A stretch of DNA of 64,000 nucleotides from the NCBI RefSeq assembly GCF_003589595.1, contig NW_020653718.1, positions 1,028,822 through 1,092,821 on the forward strand, in the 5' to 3' direction. Shown here in pieces: positions 11,568 to 23,224 of this stretch (its first letter is position 1; every line of letters starts with the position of its first letter). A program made the translations under genes and the position numbers. Below the pieces are notes generated by a model. The model was given only the letters and a program-made list of their open reading frames with translations. It was not told the DNA's origin and did not search any database. Origin of the DNA: Hyposmocoma kahamanoa. Lineage: Eukaryota; Arthropoda; Insecta; Lepidoptera; Cosmopterigidae.

Positions 11568-11747
11568 CTTAGAGGATGGAAAAAAATAAAGGAAAGGAGC
11601 TGCCTTATCTAAGGAATAAGCGTACCTACCTAAACCAAAAATATCCACCAGAAATGGCGGATTTAGTGTTGTACCATAATCATAGATAAATCAATATTGA
11701 CATGCAAATGTATGGCTTGAATGTTGAAACTATTTTTTGTGTTTGCA
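11568..11747 (+). repeat. Family F repeat, copy 1
   Basis: About 180 bp very similar to 24788-24974: cttagaggatggaaaaaa, then ggaaaggagctgccttatct, then gacatgcaaatgtatggctt. No terminal inverted repeats or coding sequence are evident. Confidence 0.7.
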
Positions 11748-11912
11748 AAGAACAATGGCAAAATCATACTTGATAGAATTCGTTAGCGTCTTCAAATGTC
11801 TTAATTACAAGTAGGAATATAATAAATTCATTAGGTTTTTCAAATTATAATAACGGCCTATATAAGTCTAGAAATAAAATCATATTTAATAGAAACTCTA
11901 ATGACTAATTAA

Positions 11913-12006
11913 TATATAGTTCTTAGGTTTTCGCGATTGTTACACATAGGAAATGAAACTATTTTTCCGGATTTAAATCGCGTATATTTGTTTTTTCAAA
12001 CAAACC
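11913..12006 (-). mobile_element. Penelope-like terminal repeat fragment
   Basis: Inverted copy of the unit seen at 6857: ttcttaggttttcgcgattg, then gaaactatttttccggattt, ending at aacaaaccgacg. The copy stops just inside the conserved gaaacgtcgg box, and unrelated sequence follows. Confidence 0.5.
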
Positions 12007-12627
12007 GACGTGTCAACATAACATGTCCTTAGTTTCCATAGTCTAAGGATTAAAGTACAGAAGTATAAAAGGTCATAATAATGTCCCTCCGCCACAAGCA
12101 ACCGCCATCTCACTACTATGCGATCGACCTCATATTAAATATGTAATTATTTTTCATACGGGTTGCTTTGGATTCTATTATTAAATTCAAATTTGGGAAT
12201 TTGGTATTCGCTGAAAGGTCCATATTGGGTAGAAAAAATTTTATTAGAAAAAGTATGTTCCCAATTAATTTCAGTTTCCGCTCTCGATTTTGTTTGAATT
12301 TCCTATCTAAATATATTCAAATTGGAACTCAAACAGATTTTTGTGTGTTTTGAAGAAATATAAAAGGAAGAATGGAAGTATAAGTATATTCATTCATCTG
12401 GTATTAAAGATATTGTTTATTGAAAATATTTTTCTAATTTATTTAAATATCATATTTGTATATTTATGATGTCCTTTGATGTTATATGTTTAACTTACCA
12501 AGTGGTACTAGTAGCATACCAGAACCATACCCTATAGAACATTTATATGTATCTAGGCTGAGACATGGCCTTTTCAATACAAAATAAATCATTTTTCCTT
12601 TTTATTTTCGTAAATATTGTAAAATGC

Positions 12628-13046
12628 CGTGGTAGACTAACGCTCAATTTATATTGCGTCGGAACGGAATGGATGCGAATGTTTGTAATGATATTGTACA
12701 TAGCATAACGAACTTTATGGTCAAATGTGTAACGTACAAACTAGATTCGAGCCAAAATCTTCTGCGAAATACGCGAGCACTCTCGCGCGCATCGTTACAA
12801 AGATTGAACTTCAATTCCGTTCCGGCGTAATATAAATTGAGCCTAATGGTTCTTGGAATTTATGTGTGAAATTTAATTTTAAAATTTCCATAAGTTTCTC
12901 GGTGAAGGAAAACATCGAGATGACAACTGCACGCCGAAGAAGGTTCACAATCCTCGAATAATGCGTGACGTCCCTAACCATTGGGTCAGCGTGGCGCGCT
13001 TTGGCCCAAACGCTCGTCTGAGAGGCGACTCGTACCTTGCAGTGGT
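12628..13046 (+). mobile_element. SINE family B copy interrupted by an inverted-repeat element
   Basis: The left piece (ccgtggtagactaa) and the right piece (ctaatggttcttggaattta, then tttctcggtgaaggaaaaca, then accattgggtcagcgtgg) together match the copy at 24066. The central 203 bp are a separate inserted element. The tRNA-like B box is lost in this copy. Confidence 0.6.
12641..12843. mobile_element. Non-autonomous DNA transposon, PIF/Harbinger-like
   Basis: The ends are inverted repeats: the first 29 bases from 12642 and the last 29 to 12842 match at 27 positions (gctcaatttatatt at the left end). TAA is present on both sides (12638-12640 and 12844-12846), which suits the 3-bp duplication of PIF/Harbinger elements; CTAA on both sides is an alternative reading. 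The element has no coding capacity and sits inside a SINE. Confidence 0.6.
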
Positions 13047-13209
13047 ATGTATAAAATAATTGAAATATTGCAATTTATGATTTTGTAATAAATTGCGTTT
13101 TATTTACCATTATGTACCACAAGGTGTGATTGTTTGTCTCAAATTGTTTATACGCATATGTGCTAAATAAACGTTTTATTTATCTATCTACCTACCTACT
13201 TGTTTAGCT

Positions 13210-13466
13210 ATGACATGCTTCTGTCACGGTTCGGTAACTATTGCGATACTTCGGGAAAGAAAGAACGCGAAAATGTTTATTCTTTACATCCTTAGAGGTG
13301 GAATTTTCTTCAAATTGAAATGGGATTTCTATTAAGGTATTCTCTTTCTAACAAAAAAAGAATCTACAAAATCGGTTCACAGGTACCGAAGTTATCGCGT
13401 AACGTGAATATAAAAAAAAACAGTCGAATTGAGAAGCTCCTCCTTTTTTAAAAGTCGGTTAAAAAC
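13210..13466 (+). repeat. Family D repeat
   Basis: Shares cttagaggtggaattttctt and the ending ttttttaaaagtcggttaaa with the copies at 30305 and 47810. Confidence 0.55.
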
Positions 13467-13724
13467 GTACAAGATGAGTGATAGACTTACTACACAACAT
13501 AACTTATAAATATTATATTGGTTAATTTTTTTAATATTCATAACTATGTTTACGTATAAAGTCGTGTTATAGCAACTAAGAAATAATTATTTGAGTAGAT
13601 AGATCGAAAAGCATGAAAACTGAACCCAACTACGCCATTATGTATTTTTTGTTTATAAAATTGGCGTTTACGTCCTTTATTCCCCGAAGTATCTATTTAT
13701 CTAGAATATTATATTATAGGGTAA

Positions 13725-13869
13725 CATGTTTTTAGTTTTTAACGTCTGTTTTAAAATATTTACGTACTGTTTTAAAATTCAATTTTGGTTTTAATTAAGT
13801 TTAGGTTTTAAAAAGTAATTTAAAACAGGACGTAAATATTTTAAAACAATCGTGCGAAACTAAAACATG
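13725..13869. repeat. Foldback element
   Basis: Two arms of about 55 bp are inverted copies. The left begins catgtttttagttttt and holds ctgttttaaaatatttacgt; the right holds gacgtaaatattttaaaaca and ends actaaaacatg. Several mismatches separate the arms. It is probably a decayed short inverted-repeat transposon. Confidence 0.55.
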
Positions 13870-14035
13870 CTCCTTTGAAAAATGTTTTCGAAATAACGCT
13901 TTCGCCATTTCTATAAAATTCCGACGAATTATTTATTATGTGTCCTACGGCAATGGGATACAGAGGGAAAATACTTTCATAAATATTGTAGATATGTATT
14001 TTGCTTCAGAGACGTTATTTTGTTTTTAAGAGTAA

Positions 14036-14245
14036 ATGCCGAGTGCACTGGCTCAGTGTTACAGCCTTGTAACTTTTGCGTTTGAAACCCTGGGTACAAA
14101 CGAATCTTCTATCTTGGACGAGCTATCAGGTTGCCTCGTAGAAGCTTGCGGCGATCACAAGGGTGGCAGTTGTTTTCGCCAAAGAATAAGTTTGCCAGCC
14201 TTCTCGAGACCTCCTATACTAAACCAACTTTATTTTTTGGTTATT
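14036..14245 (+). pseudogene. LINE polyprotein C-terminal remnant
   Basis: The frame contains TFAFETLGTNESSILDELSG, then CLVEACGDHKGGSCFRQRIS. The motif order E-T-L-G, then G-D-x-[KR]-x-x-S-x-x-x-Q-R-I-S is a known C-terminal block of several animal LINE reverse transcriptases. The usual follow-on (QRISIAIQRGNAA in related proteins, from memory) decays after LPAFSRPP. No catalytic domain is present. Confidence 0.5.
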
Positions 14246-14299
14246 TCCTGTTATTTTTGTAAATAGTCATATTCATTTGCTAATATTATGCTCCACGAA

Positions 14300-15299
14300 T
14301 TTTGTGAAAAATAAGAAAAAAAAACGAAATAAAAACAGAACAGGGGGCCTACCACAACCTCTTAAAATGATATTACTTTAACCTTATCTTGACTTTTCGT
14401 ACCATAACCCGCTTAAGGTAAGTTTATTGTATTATTAAAACTATAATGTTTTATTGGCAGCTTTGTGACTATTCATTCAATCAGTTCGTACTATGACGCG
14501 ACTTTAACATAAAGTAATATGTCAAATTTAGCAATATAAAAATAGTTACAGGGATGCAATGGAAACAATATTATTTTCAGTTTTATTGTCTTAATATTGA
14601 TTTGTAATGTTTAAAAGTTAAGTTGAAGTTATTTATTTACGTATATCTCTTCAATATTTTGTTTATTTTTTATTTAATGGCTAATTTCTATGTAGTAAAT
14701 AATTTTTCGATAATTTAAAATACGCGATATTTCATAAAATTATAACAACGCCATCTATATGCTCCTTGGCGAAACTAACTGTTGACACTAGACTAGTTAC
14801 GAATTCACAACGTGACTATCAAAACTCAGCTTGTTTTATTTATTTTTCGTCATGAAACGTAATTTTAATAGATTTTATCATTACATACATACTTTTCTTC
14901 TTTTAACAGTCAAAATATTCTGAATGTAAATAACATTAAGTACTTTAACATTATACTACGATTACACAATTCGGAACATCAAAAAAGAAAGAGATGGCAT
15001 TATACCGTTCTTAGAGCGTTATTTCTTTCCTACCTTTAGTAAGGAATATACAATATTGGGAAATCATTCGTTCTGTCAGTCACTTTAACAATAATAATTA
15101 CTTGGTTGATAGGTTTGTCATGGTACGAAAATTAGTAATATTACAATAAGCTTACTTTATGCTTACATTGAAATAAGATTGTTTTTGGAAAGCATAAGCA
15201 TAGGCCCCCAGATCCAAATATTAATAGGCATAGTATTAATTGGAGCTATAGTTCTGAGCACGATAATAATATATCTTTCTGGGTGTTGCCTTCCAGGAA
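14300..15299. other. No recognised feature
   Basis: AT-rich, no open frame of note, no family repeat recognised. Confidence 0.45.
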
Positions 15300-15509
15300 A
15301 TTTTCTACTTATAAACTTTCTTCTTATGTTTAAATTTTTGTAAGTTTTGTCATGTACATATTATATTTTTCTTCAAGTGCCTATTAAACCAATTACTTTT
15401 ATTTGCGTAAACAAGTCTCAAAGTATACACTGTCTAGTAAAGCAAGTATAAAAGTCTGTGAATGTCTCTATAAAGCAAACTGTCCTACTCATACTGCATA
15501 CAATAAAAA

Positions 15510-15540
15510 CACACTATTATTATTATTATTATTAAGTCCA
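15510..15540. repeat. (TTA)n microsatellite
   Basis: About six tandem copies of tta. A second ttattatta run lies near 15680; the DNA between may be the 3' end of an old LINE, but this is only inferred from the simple-repeat tail. Confidence 0.6.
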
Positions 15541-15782
15541 TCTGTGGAAGCGAGGTCCTGGTGATTCGTCACACAGGGAATTCTAGTACGAACTCCAGAC
15601 TCTCACAAAGGTTCCTAAATGTTTTTTTTTTTGCTAATAATGTATTATTTACCATTGCCTTTGTGTGAGTGAATAAAGTTATTATTATTAATGCTTGCTC
15701 GAACTTTTGTAATCCCAAATGTATTTTTATAGATTATTTTAATAATATTACAAAACAAACTACTATAAATTAACTGCATTCA

Positions 15783-15892
15783 TATCTCTCGTGAGTTTGG
15801 GTGTAATTTGTGGTTGTCTATTTGTGTCACAGCACGAGCGACACAGGGTTTTCCTAACGCGGGGCTGTGAGTTTGTGTACGTGCAAGAAACC
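15783..15892 (+). repeat. SINE family A, 3' part only
   Basis: Reads tctctcgtgagtttgggtgt, then aatttgtggttgtctat, then cgacacagggttttcctaac and gcggggctgtgagt, as in the full copies at 27981 and 41171. The tRNA-like head is missing. Confidence 0.65.
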
Positions 15893-16045
15893 CTCTGTGA
15901 CTATGTGACCTCCTTACATCGTCATCCCACCTCTTTATCGCCTTTTCTCCGGTTCCTGGCCACTCGTTTTTAAATTTTAAATCGTTCTTAATTCGTTTGC
16001 TCGCCATTCTGATTGTTTCGTTCCATCGTCACTCCCTGCCCGATC
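15893..16045 (-). pseudogene. LINE (RTE-like) C-terminal remnant, copy 1
   Basis: On the minus strand the frame contains KNDLKFKNEWPGTGEKAIKR followed by WDDDVRR. A K-R-W-D-D-D-[VL]-R block ends many RTE-type polyproteins. The DNA aligns with 37115-37290, whose translation (WPGIRAKVIKRQDDD) matches in order. Confidence 0.45.
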
Positions 16046-16369
16046 GCGGCAGCGAACACATCTTCACGTTAATTATTTGAACCGGTTACCAGTTACCAAA
16101 AATCTCTTGCGCAATTAACATTTTCAAGATCACAAGTATTAATAAAACGGGAATAATATTTATAAAACTGGATTTATTACCACTATTTCTTTACCTAATT
16201 TAATTTTGAACTTTAAACTTAATAAACAAGATGTTTGGAGCTACGGAAGCTACATTACAATCTACAGAACGTGTTTAAGCGGTGCCCAGCAGCGCTCTTT
16301 CACCTCTGTTAATAAAAGGTGATAACCAGTGGTCGGAATAGGTAGACTATATTTACCTAAACCTCGAGA

Positions 16370-16832
16370 AATGGAGACGGAAATTGGAAACTTCCATACG
16401 AGAACATTTATTCGTTCCCGACGTTTTTGGGATTCGGGACATCAGTTAAGTACATTAAAAATTAACGTTATTTGGGACAAGTTGGTAAACTATATTTATC
16501 AAAACCTTGTGATGAGTTGTTGCAACTATTTTTCGGAATATTTAGGAAAATTTGGACAAAAAAGGAATTCTTTACCTAATACATGCATTAGAATTATTAA
16601 GTATGTATTGCAAACGTACTGTTGAGTTATAAACATTCCTCCGCGACCTTAAAATCATCGCATCGACTCTTCGTGTACTTCTATGTATACATTTTAAATT
16701 TCTGACTCGATTTTCATGTCATAATAAGAAAGATAATTATGGAAAGATTATTTACTCGCTGTAAACTCGTTCTTGAATTATCCGGAATAGATAAATGTTG
16801 TCATAAGAAAGTCTCCAATTTCCATCTCTGTT
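16370..16832. mobile_element. Possible inverted-repeat element
   Basis: The left end (ggagacggaaattggaaact, about 16374) and the right end (aagtctccaatttccatctc, about 16808) are imperfect inverted repeats over about 45 bp. The open frame inside it (16329-16625) is not recognised. No clear target duplication was found. Confidence 0.4.
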
Positions 16833-16984
16833 CCACGACTATGACTATGATTACTGGTGATAACTTTAAACAAAAAAAATATTAATGTACTTTCCCGTGG
16901 TGTCTTGTAGCCATGGTAAGCCTTGTATGTAATAAATGCTACATATATTTACTACAGAGTTTAGTTTAGTAACATAGAGCAAAC

Positions 16985-17600
16985 TCACAATGGGACTAGC
17001 CTTGTCCCAAATAACCATTTTGGTTATTAGGAGCAAATATTGGGAAACGTACGCTGTACTAGCCCGGGGAACTTTCGGCCTGCACTTTCTTGACTTTGTT
17101 CAATCTCTTCAGTCAGTTTTTTGTCCCAACGGTCACTTTATCCTCTTTCTAAGTCGTGACGTCACACGTACGCCTTCAGTGTCCCTCGGGACATTGCTGC
17201 GTGATTTGTTACACTGTTTTCATTACCTTCCAGTAATTTCTAGCCAATTTCGGATCTTGTACAACGGATCCTTGGTAATTATTTATGGTGCGACATTACA
17301 TTCGTCCGAGTAAACGTCTTCCTTCTGAGCCCACGTAATTTGTTGCTAGCCCCTGTCATTTATTACTGGAATTCGGTAGTAGGCAGTGTTCGTATGCCGT
17401 CCAATTTGTTTGCGGTCATGGCAGGTGTACGGTTGACCGCGAACGTGCGACTACCTAATTGTGCTAACGGCTTTTTGATACTCACAACCATATTTAGAAG
17501 GACGATAGGCTTGAGGACAGTCAGAATTCCGAGTAGTTTAAAGCGAGGTGTTTCAAAGCGAGGCTAAGAAGTGAGGTGTGGGGGGTCAACTCTCGCATCC
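16985..17600. other. Unclassified, less AT-rich block
   Basis: Composition differs from its neighbours. Two open frames (16990-17313 and 17340-17567, plus strand) give peptides with no recognisable motif. It may be a fragment of a mobile element, but nothing in it proves that. Confidence 0.3.
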
Positions 17601-17614
17601 CGCGCGCTAAAAAA

Positions 17615-18035
17615 AATAAGAAGAAAATTTGGCACAGATCCGACGTCTACAAGCGCCTGTCGACTAACGGAACAGCAAGCGGCGCGGAGTGGCGTTAAGC
17701 CGCTAGGCAATTTGCAAATTTTGGGATAAATTTGAATTTAATAACTATAGAGCTTCAGTTCAAAATTAAAATTTAGCAGGTTCTCTGTAGTACTTGAAGA
17801 GTAATATCTCCATATAAAAATGGAGTGCAAAATTAGATATGTTATTCTTAATTAATTCGTTTTAGATTTGTATTTTAGCCTGATTTCAGGAATTTATATG
17901 ATCGATTAAAATACTTACTATCGTGTAACGAATTAGTACGTTCTTAACAATATCCTTATGTATATCGTATGTTTTTTTTTGTAAAGGCCGTTGTTTAATA
18001 GTACATACCTAAACCATTTGATCTATCAAAACTGT
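17615..18035 (+). repeat. Family E repeat, copy 2
   Basis: Aligns with 5700-6070. An extra GC-rich insertion of about 40 bp is present near 17670 (ggaacagcaagcggcgcgga) that copy 1 lacks. Confidence 0.65.
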
Positions 18036-18160
18036 TTTTCAGGTGACTCACCTTAACACATTTCGCGCGAGGATCGTCGTTTTGACGATCGATGCGCTGC
18101 GGCACTTATTTTTTTTAATACATTAATGCAAACGTTTATAAACGTTTCTTCTACCGGCTG

Positions 18161-18379
18161 TTATTTTTTTAATTCACAGAAGTAAATGTAGACAAAATAA
18201 TCCTCATTGTAGCTAGTAGGTGGAGTGTCAACACTCGGGCTGCAAGCCTTAGATTGAGTGGAAGAACCGTCACCTCTTTTACCAGTTTTGCACTCGTAGC
18301 AATTCCACGATGTTTTACGCCTTGGACTAAATGTATCCAGATGTACGCCTAGGCACTGGTAGCATAAGCTTTTTAACAC
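18161..18379 (-). pseudogene. PHD-type zinc finger fragment, probably from a retroelement
   Basis: The frame contains CYQCLGVHLD, then SWNCYECKTGKRGDG, then DTPP. The C-x-x-C ... W-x-C-x-x-C spacing followed by a basic patch and DTP resembles the second half of the PHD finger that begins ORF1-type proteins of many lepidopteran LINEs. The first cysteine pairs of a full finger are missing, so the fragment cannot fold as a complete PHD domain. A host-gene exon is an alternative. Confidence 0.4.
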
Positions 18380-18399
18380 TCAAAAAATTCAGTAAATGA

Positions 18400-19257
18400 A
18401 TGTAACAAACAATGATACTGACGTCAATAAACGTTGACGTATAAACCAGCGATCATTGATACGTGTGAGTACTGCCTACTTATCCTGTTAAATGTTTTAA
18501 AATTACGTGTCGTTAGAGATTCAATAATTTGATATGTTGTAGAGTAATGACGACATTATTTAGATTATGTATGGCTAAATAGCGTTCTCTTACGTTCTTC
18601 GATGAATTAAAAGAAAGTAAACGACGTAATAGTGCGTTGTTCTACAAATTACATGAAAGTGTTAATAATTACTCCCACCATGATGCGCGCGCTAGGAACC
18701 GGTGTATACCCTAAGAAATTCGACGTGTCTGCTACAGGAAAGATGAGAATGGAATGTACATGACAATTTACTTTGTCGGATCTAGCCACGAAAACATGTC
18801 GTGTCTGTTGCAGATAAAAAAAATATGAGTATATGTACATGATAGGAATTCTTTCGAACAGACGTGTGTAGGGTAAAATGTATCAGTGCATTACGAGTCT
18901 TCTAGGTAGTTGTCGTTTTACTACCGGCTGTGGGAAGAAATATGTTGTTGAATATATTGACTACTAAGCAACACCCGTCCACGCGCATAAACGTTCGCTT
19001 ACTGACAATGCACCTCACCCCGCTCCATACAATAGCGGCAGAGCATGTCGTGTTGGGGATGGACAAGGTTTTTTCTTGACCGGCGTCGAGGTAATTTACA
19101 CAGTTCGTGTATAGAAACGACACGTGCCCTTAAGCGTCGGATAATAATTATACAGGGTATTGTTTGTAAAATACTAACAACGCAGGAGTAAATAAAAAAA
19201 ATGTTCCTAGCATAAAATATTTGATATGATACCTTACGTTTTTATGATACCAGAGAC
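18400..19257. other. No recognised feature
   Basis: Contains a block around 18900-19130 that is less AT-rich, with short minus-strand open frames of no recognisable family. Confidence 0.35.
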
Positions 19258-19452
19258 GAAAAAGTGATGCACCTGGTGGTAAGTGACATGCCTGTCCATA
19301 ACAATTGCAGTAGCACTCAGAGCTTCAAATCTCAAAGCACCCTTACCCTCCAAAACCGGAAAACAGTAATGCTCACATTACCACTTGTCAGCAGAAATAA
19401 GTAAAGTGGTAGTACCTCCCTGGACGAACCCCTGAAAGAAGCTCTACTTCTA
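19258..19452 (-). repeat. Family R repeat
   Basis: Reverse-complement copy with gcacctggtggtaagtgaca, agtaatgctcacattacc and ctccctggacgaaccc. About 40 bp of the middle block are missing. Confidence 0.7.
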
Positions 19453-19949
19453 CTATAATATTATTACTGTCTCTATCTGCCATGACACTACCACGCGTGA
19501 GTAAACGAGATAGCATTCATTTGGAAAAACTGCGTCGTTTCATTTTTTTTTTCACTAGCTGTACCCGGTGCAATGCCATTGAAAGAAAAAATTGATTGTC
19601 TTTTGTTGAAACAAAAGAAAGTCACGTAGTAGAGAAGCCATCTGCTAAACACATTTGTAGATACATTTGTTGTAACAACTGGCCCACCTGACAGTTTTAA
19701 ATTGGTTCTAAAACTACAGCGGGAGTGGACACAGAAGTCACGAAAGTTCTATCGTAATCTGATCAATGATAAATGGAACGTATACGAGAGAAACATACAT
19801 TAATTTATTTTTATAAAAGACACACATATATAAGCTCACGCCCTTATCCCACAGGAGGGCTAGGCAGAGACCACGGAACGCCGCTTTATTCCTTTATATA
19901 TTTATTTCTTTATATATTTATATTTATTCGGACACAACTCTCGAGCCTC

Positions 19950-20165
19950 TTATACATCAACTATCCCTTTTAAACTATTTATTTTAAATTTGTCACTTCG
20001 AATCCCAGCCTTTTTGGGGACACCACTGATCTGGTCAATGTAAGTCCTTCTGAGACGTCCTCTTAAAACTCTTCCATCGACATTCGCAACATAAATCCCA
20101 ACATCCCAATCATCCTCCACATTACTTTCTCTATTCTGGTCTCCACATCCTCTATCAAGCCACAT
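19950..20165 (-). pseudogene. LINE reverse transcriptase C-terminal remnant
   Basis: The frame contains VGIYVANVDGRVLRGRLRRT followed by YIDQISGVPKKAGIRSDK. The pattern [VL]-x-G-[RK]-[VG]-x-R-G-R-x-[RK]-x-[TW]-x-D-x-[IL] is the usual tail of lepidopteran LINE polyproteins that end with a GRGR-x-x-x-T-Y-x-D-Q-I block. No upstream catalytic part is seen. Confidence 0.6.
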
Positions 20166-20229
20166 CTTTCACGTATTGTTGTATTCTTCACTGTATGTTT
20201 TCTTCCACAATTGTTATGAAAAAATTGTA

Positions 20230-20505
20230 AAATAATAGTTAGCTTATATGTAGTCCCACTGCTGAGTACAGGCCTCCTCTAACTATGAGAGTGTTTGGGC
20301 TTATAGTTCCCACGTGGGCCCATTGCGATTGGGAACTTTAGACACAAAATTTAAATTACTCTCTAAATGTGCGCAGATTTCGTAACTCGCAAATTTCGAA
20401 TAAAATTTCATACATTAATGTCGAAAATTTTGAGGCCCGGATTGGAACCCACGACTATCGCTTGTGAGGCGGTAAGTCAAACTATTAGGCTAACAGTTCA
20501 TTGTT
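20230..20505 (-). mobile_element. SINE family B
   Basis: Reverse-complement copy: gtagtcccactgctgagtac near the low end and cggattggaacccacgacta, a degenerate B box, near the high end, followed by ttaggctaacag, the A-box side. Same order as 24066 and 63518. Confidence 0.6.
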
Positions 20506-20756
20506 ATACTTAGATTGTTTGTTACTCATTCAATTCGGCGGATGTGTAAATAAAATTGTGTCTGAACAAAAAAAAAATGGATAAAACTTTTTGTTTTTCT
20601 CAGGGCCGTGGTTTTTGAAAATTCGAATTTTAGACCATCTCACATCATACACATAATTTAATATAAATCTCAAAAATTACTAACATAGACATTGGTTTCA
20701 AAATAGTAACTATTGAATATCTTATTTAATAGACTTAACAATGATAATAATAACAA

Positions 20757-20950
20757 TAACACACACTCATAGCCCCGCACTAGAGAAACCCTGTATCGCA
20801 GCTGCCATGGACACACACATAGTAAAATTACACCCAAACCCGCGAGAGAAATAAATGTAGGCTTTACAAAATTTTTCACCCAGCCCGGGAATCGAACCAG
20901 GGACCTCTGCGTGGCAATGCAGCATGGCAACCTTTTCACCACAGAGGCAG
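20757..20950 (-). mobile_element. SINE family A
   Basis: The tRNA-like head lies at the high end: B box in ggaatcgaaccagggacc, A-box side in the ttcaccacagaggcag end. The body (tttacaaaatttttcaccca, then acacccaaacccgcgagaga) matches the copies at 27981 and 41171. Confidence 0.75.
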
Positions 20951-21054
20951 TTAATAATAGGATCAAAGTTTATCTACAAGAAGCTCTCGTAGAATCGTCT
21001 TTATAGTAAAAAAAGTAACATTTATAGTTTAATAATATTATTTTTATTTTAGTA

Positions 21055-21260
21055 GCATTAGAACTCCCTGTGGAAGTTCGACCAGGGAAGTACTGCCACC
21101 ACACTGCGATATGGTTTTGGGACATGGGACTTTTTCACTTTATCTATATCTCAAGTTTGCGGGAGTGGCAGCATCCGGCATTTGCGATTTAAAGTTCTGA
21201 GTGGTACTGCAACGGTCATAGCTAGGCGTGTCGCTCATTAACAGTAGGCACGCCGTCCTC
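21055..21260 (+). repeat. Family R repeat, diverged
   Basis: Starts agcattagaactccctgtgg; holds tactgccaccacactgcgat and gcgatttaaagttctgagtg. The palindrome region is deleted. Confidence 0.6.
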
Positions 21261-22241
21261 CAAATCCAAGGAGTAGTCATGCAGATCTTGACATATATTT
21301 TGACAGTTTACCCCAACATAACGACAAAGTTGTCGCGTCCCACTCGCCAAATATTGGTAGATAATATAATTTTTTTTTTGGACCTTTCAATGTTGTTTTT
21401 TATGTATATTTTTATGTAAATTTTAATCTGATTTAAACAATAGGAATGAAACTTATATATTTAATAGAATAATGAATAAATAGTATATTATTTTAATTAT
21501 GTTGTTTTTAAGCGATTATGCCAATTATGTGTTCGACTGTAATTGACACACATACTATTTTTTATTATTATAATAATATATGTAAATGTTAATTATGTTA
21601 AGCTGTTGCTAAATCAATAAATAAACTTCGTCGACATGAAATTCGTCCCGTCGGGTTTGATTCATTTTGATTGATAGGTCGGGCCGTATGTAGCCCTAGT
21701 AACAGGATTAACTTCTACATCCGCTCATGGCTGGCAGTGCACTAATGAACCTCGCTGATAGTCCGTACCCACTTAGTCACAGTTCTGGTTTTCGTTTTTA
21801 GTCGTATCGTTGGAATAGCGAGGGAGAATCTACTCGTATTTGCATAGTAAAGTCCATGCATATAGTTGAAGGGATTTTCTTTGAACTCTTTTGTGGCAAC
21901 TGTAGTTTGAAAAGCTTCTCAAAGTATGTCATTAGAGAGCATTACGTATCAACCCGATATAAGTCCACTACCGAACATGATTTTTCTCTTAGAAAAGGTA
22001 ATATAATCCCCAGAATAACGCTTACTTTTTATAGCAGCGGTTTACCTTAAAAGCATCTAATTCATTAGGAAGATGGTCTAGAAAAGTCTAACTAGATAAA
22101 CCACATAACCCAAATCTAAAATAAAAAACAGGATTCCCTAGTGTATTAGTAATAGATTACAATTTAGCAAAGTTAGTTGTATATAACTGTCTACTTTTTC
22201 TAGAATTCACGGAAACAATAGAAAAACAACAACAAACATAA

Positions 22242-22406
22242 TCCCACCCTTATGTTGTTGATATTCCCCGAATTCGCACAAGGCGTTTCGGTTCCACATT
22301 TTGTATGACGAGCGCGGCTAGGGAGTGGAATTCCCTGCCTGCAAACGTGTTCCCCGAACGATATAACTTGGACTTTTTGAAGGCGAGAGTGAATAAGCAT
22401 TATTAA
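22242..22406 (+). pseudogene. LINE reverse transcriptase C-terminal remnant
   Basis: The frame contains [20 protein letters not shown], then [20 protein letters not shown], then KARVNKHY and a TAA. The I-R-T-R-x-F-x-S-x-F block followed by W-N-S-L-P, V-F-P, Y-N and F-K is the standard C-terminal tail of an insect LINE group. The natural stop codon appears preserved, so only the 3' end of the element was copied here. Confidence 0.75.
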
Positions 22407-22499
22407 GGTGTGCATGCTACATTCTCGACATCATAATCACTTTCTATCAGGTGAGATGGAAGTCAAATTTGCACTTATTTTTTATAAAAAAAAGTTCTT

Positions 22500-22677
22500 T
22501 TTTAGTCCCGCTCTAGGGAAACCCTTAATCGCGGGTGCCAATGGACACACATGTAGACAACCACAAATTACATCCAAAACTCACGAGAGAAATACATGTA
22601 GACCGTACAAATATTTATCCCGAACCGGGACCTCTGCGTGACAGCCCAGCATGGTAACCGTTCGGCCACAGAGGCAG
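22500..22677 (-). mobile_element. SINE family A
   Basis: Reverse-complement copy ending accgttcggccacagaggca, with the A-box side intact. The B-box region (cgaaccgggacctctg) is shortened. Confidence 0.7.
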
Positions 22678-22964
22678 AATTAAGCGTAGTCTATATAGCC
22701 ACTAAAGTAATGGAAAGTTCAGTGTATTAGGTACAAAACTTAGTAAATTCTATTGTGTGATTATACGACCAATCTTTACCAAGATTACATAGTGTTTAAC
22801 ATTATGATAGTGTGAGTTTTGGCGACAGCGGTTCTGACAGTAATCGAGGTTTAAAGACCTTTCATTGTCTTTTTGTTCCGTGAAAGTGCCGATCGCTGGT
22901 CTCTGCCTACCAAATTCCAAACGAGTGAATGTATGTTTATTTTTATAAAATACCAAGTGACCGG

Positions 22965-23160
22965 ACTAACAAGTCGTGTGTCTGGTGGTAAGCTGCACGA
23001 CTGTCCGTGTCAGTTGCAGTGCTACTCAGAGCTTTAAATCGCAAAGACACTGCCACTGCGCCTGTAATATCATCAGCACCCTTACACTTCAAAACTGGAA
23101 CACGGTACTGGATCATATTATTGCTTGGCGGCAACTTTCATACTGCCATCTTACCTATTT
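22965..23160 (-). repeat. Family R repeat
   Basis: Reverse-complement copy: acaagtcgtgtgtctggtgg, then ttcaaaactggaacacggta, then gcttggcggcaacttt. It meets the next copy head to head near 23160. Confidence 0.65.
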
Positions 23161-23181
23161 AAGGTAAGATGGCAGTATGGA
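23137..23181. repeat. Hairpin at the junction of two head-to-head family R copies
   Basis: A 17-bp perfect inverted repeat, catactgccatcttacc against ggtaagatggcagtatg, with a 6- to 8-base spacer. It arises where the reverse copy and the following sequence meet. Confidence 0.7.
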
Positions 23182-23224
23182 AGTACAAAAAATCTGAGGG
23201 ACACTGCCACTGCTTCCATCGCCC

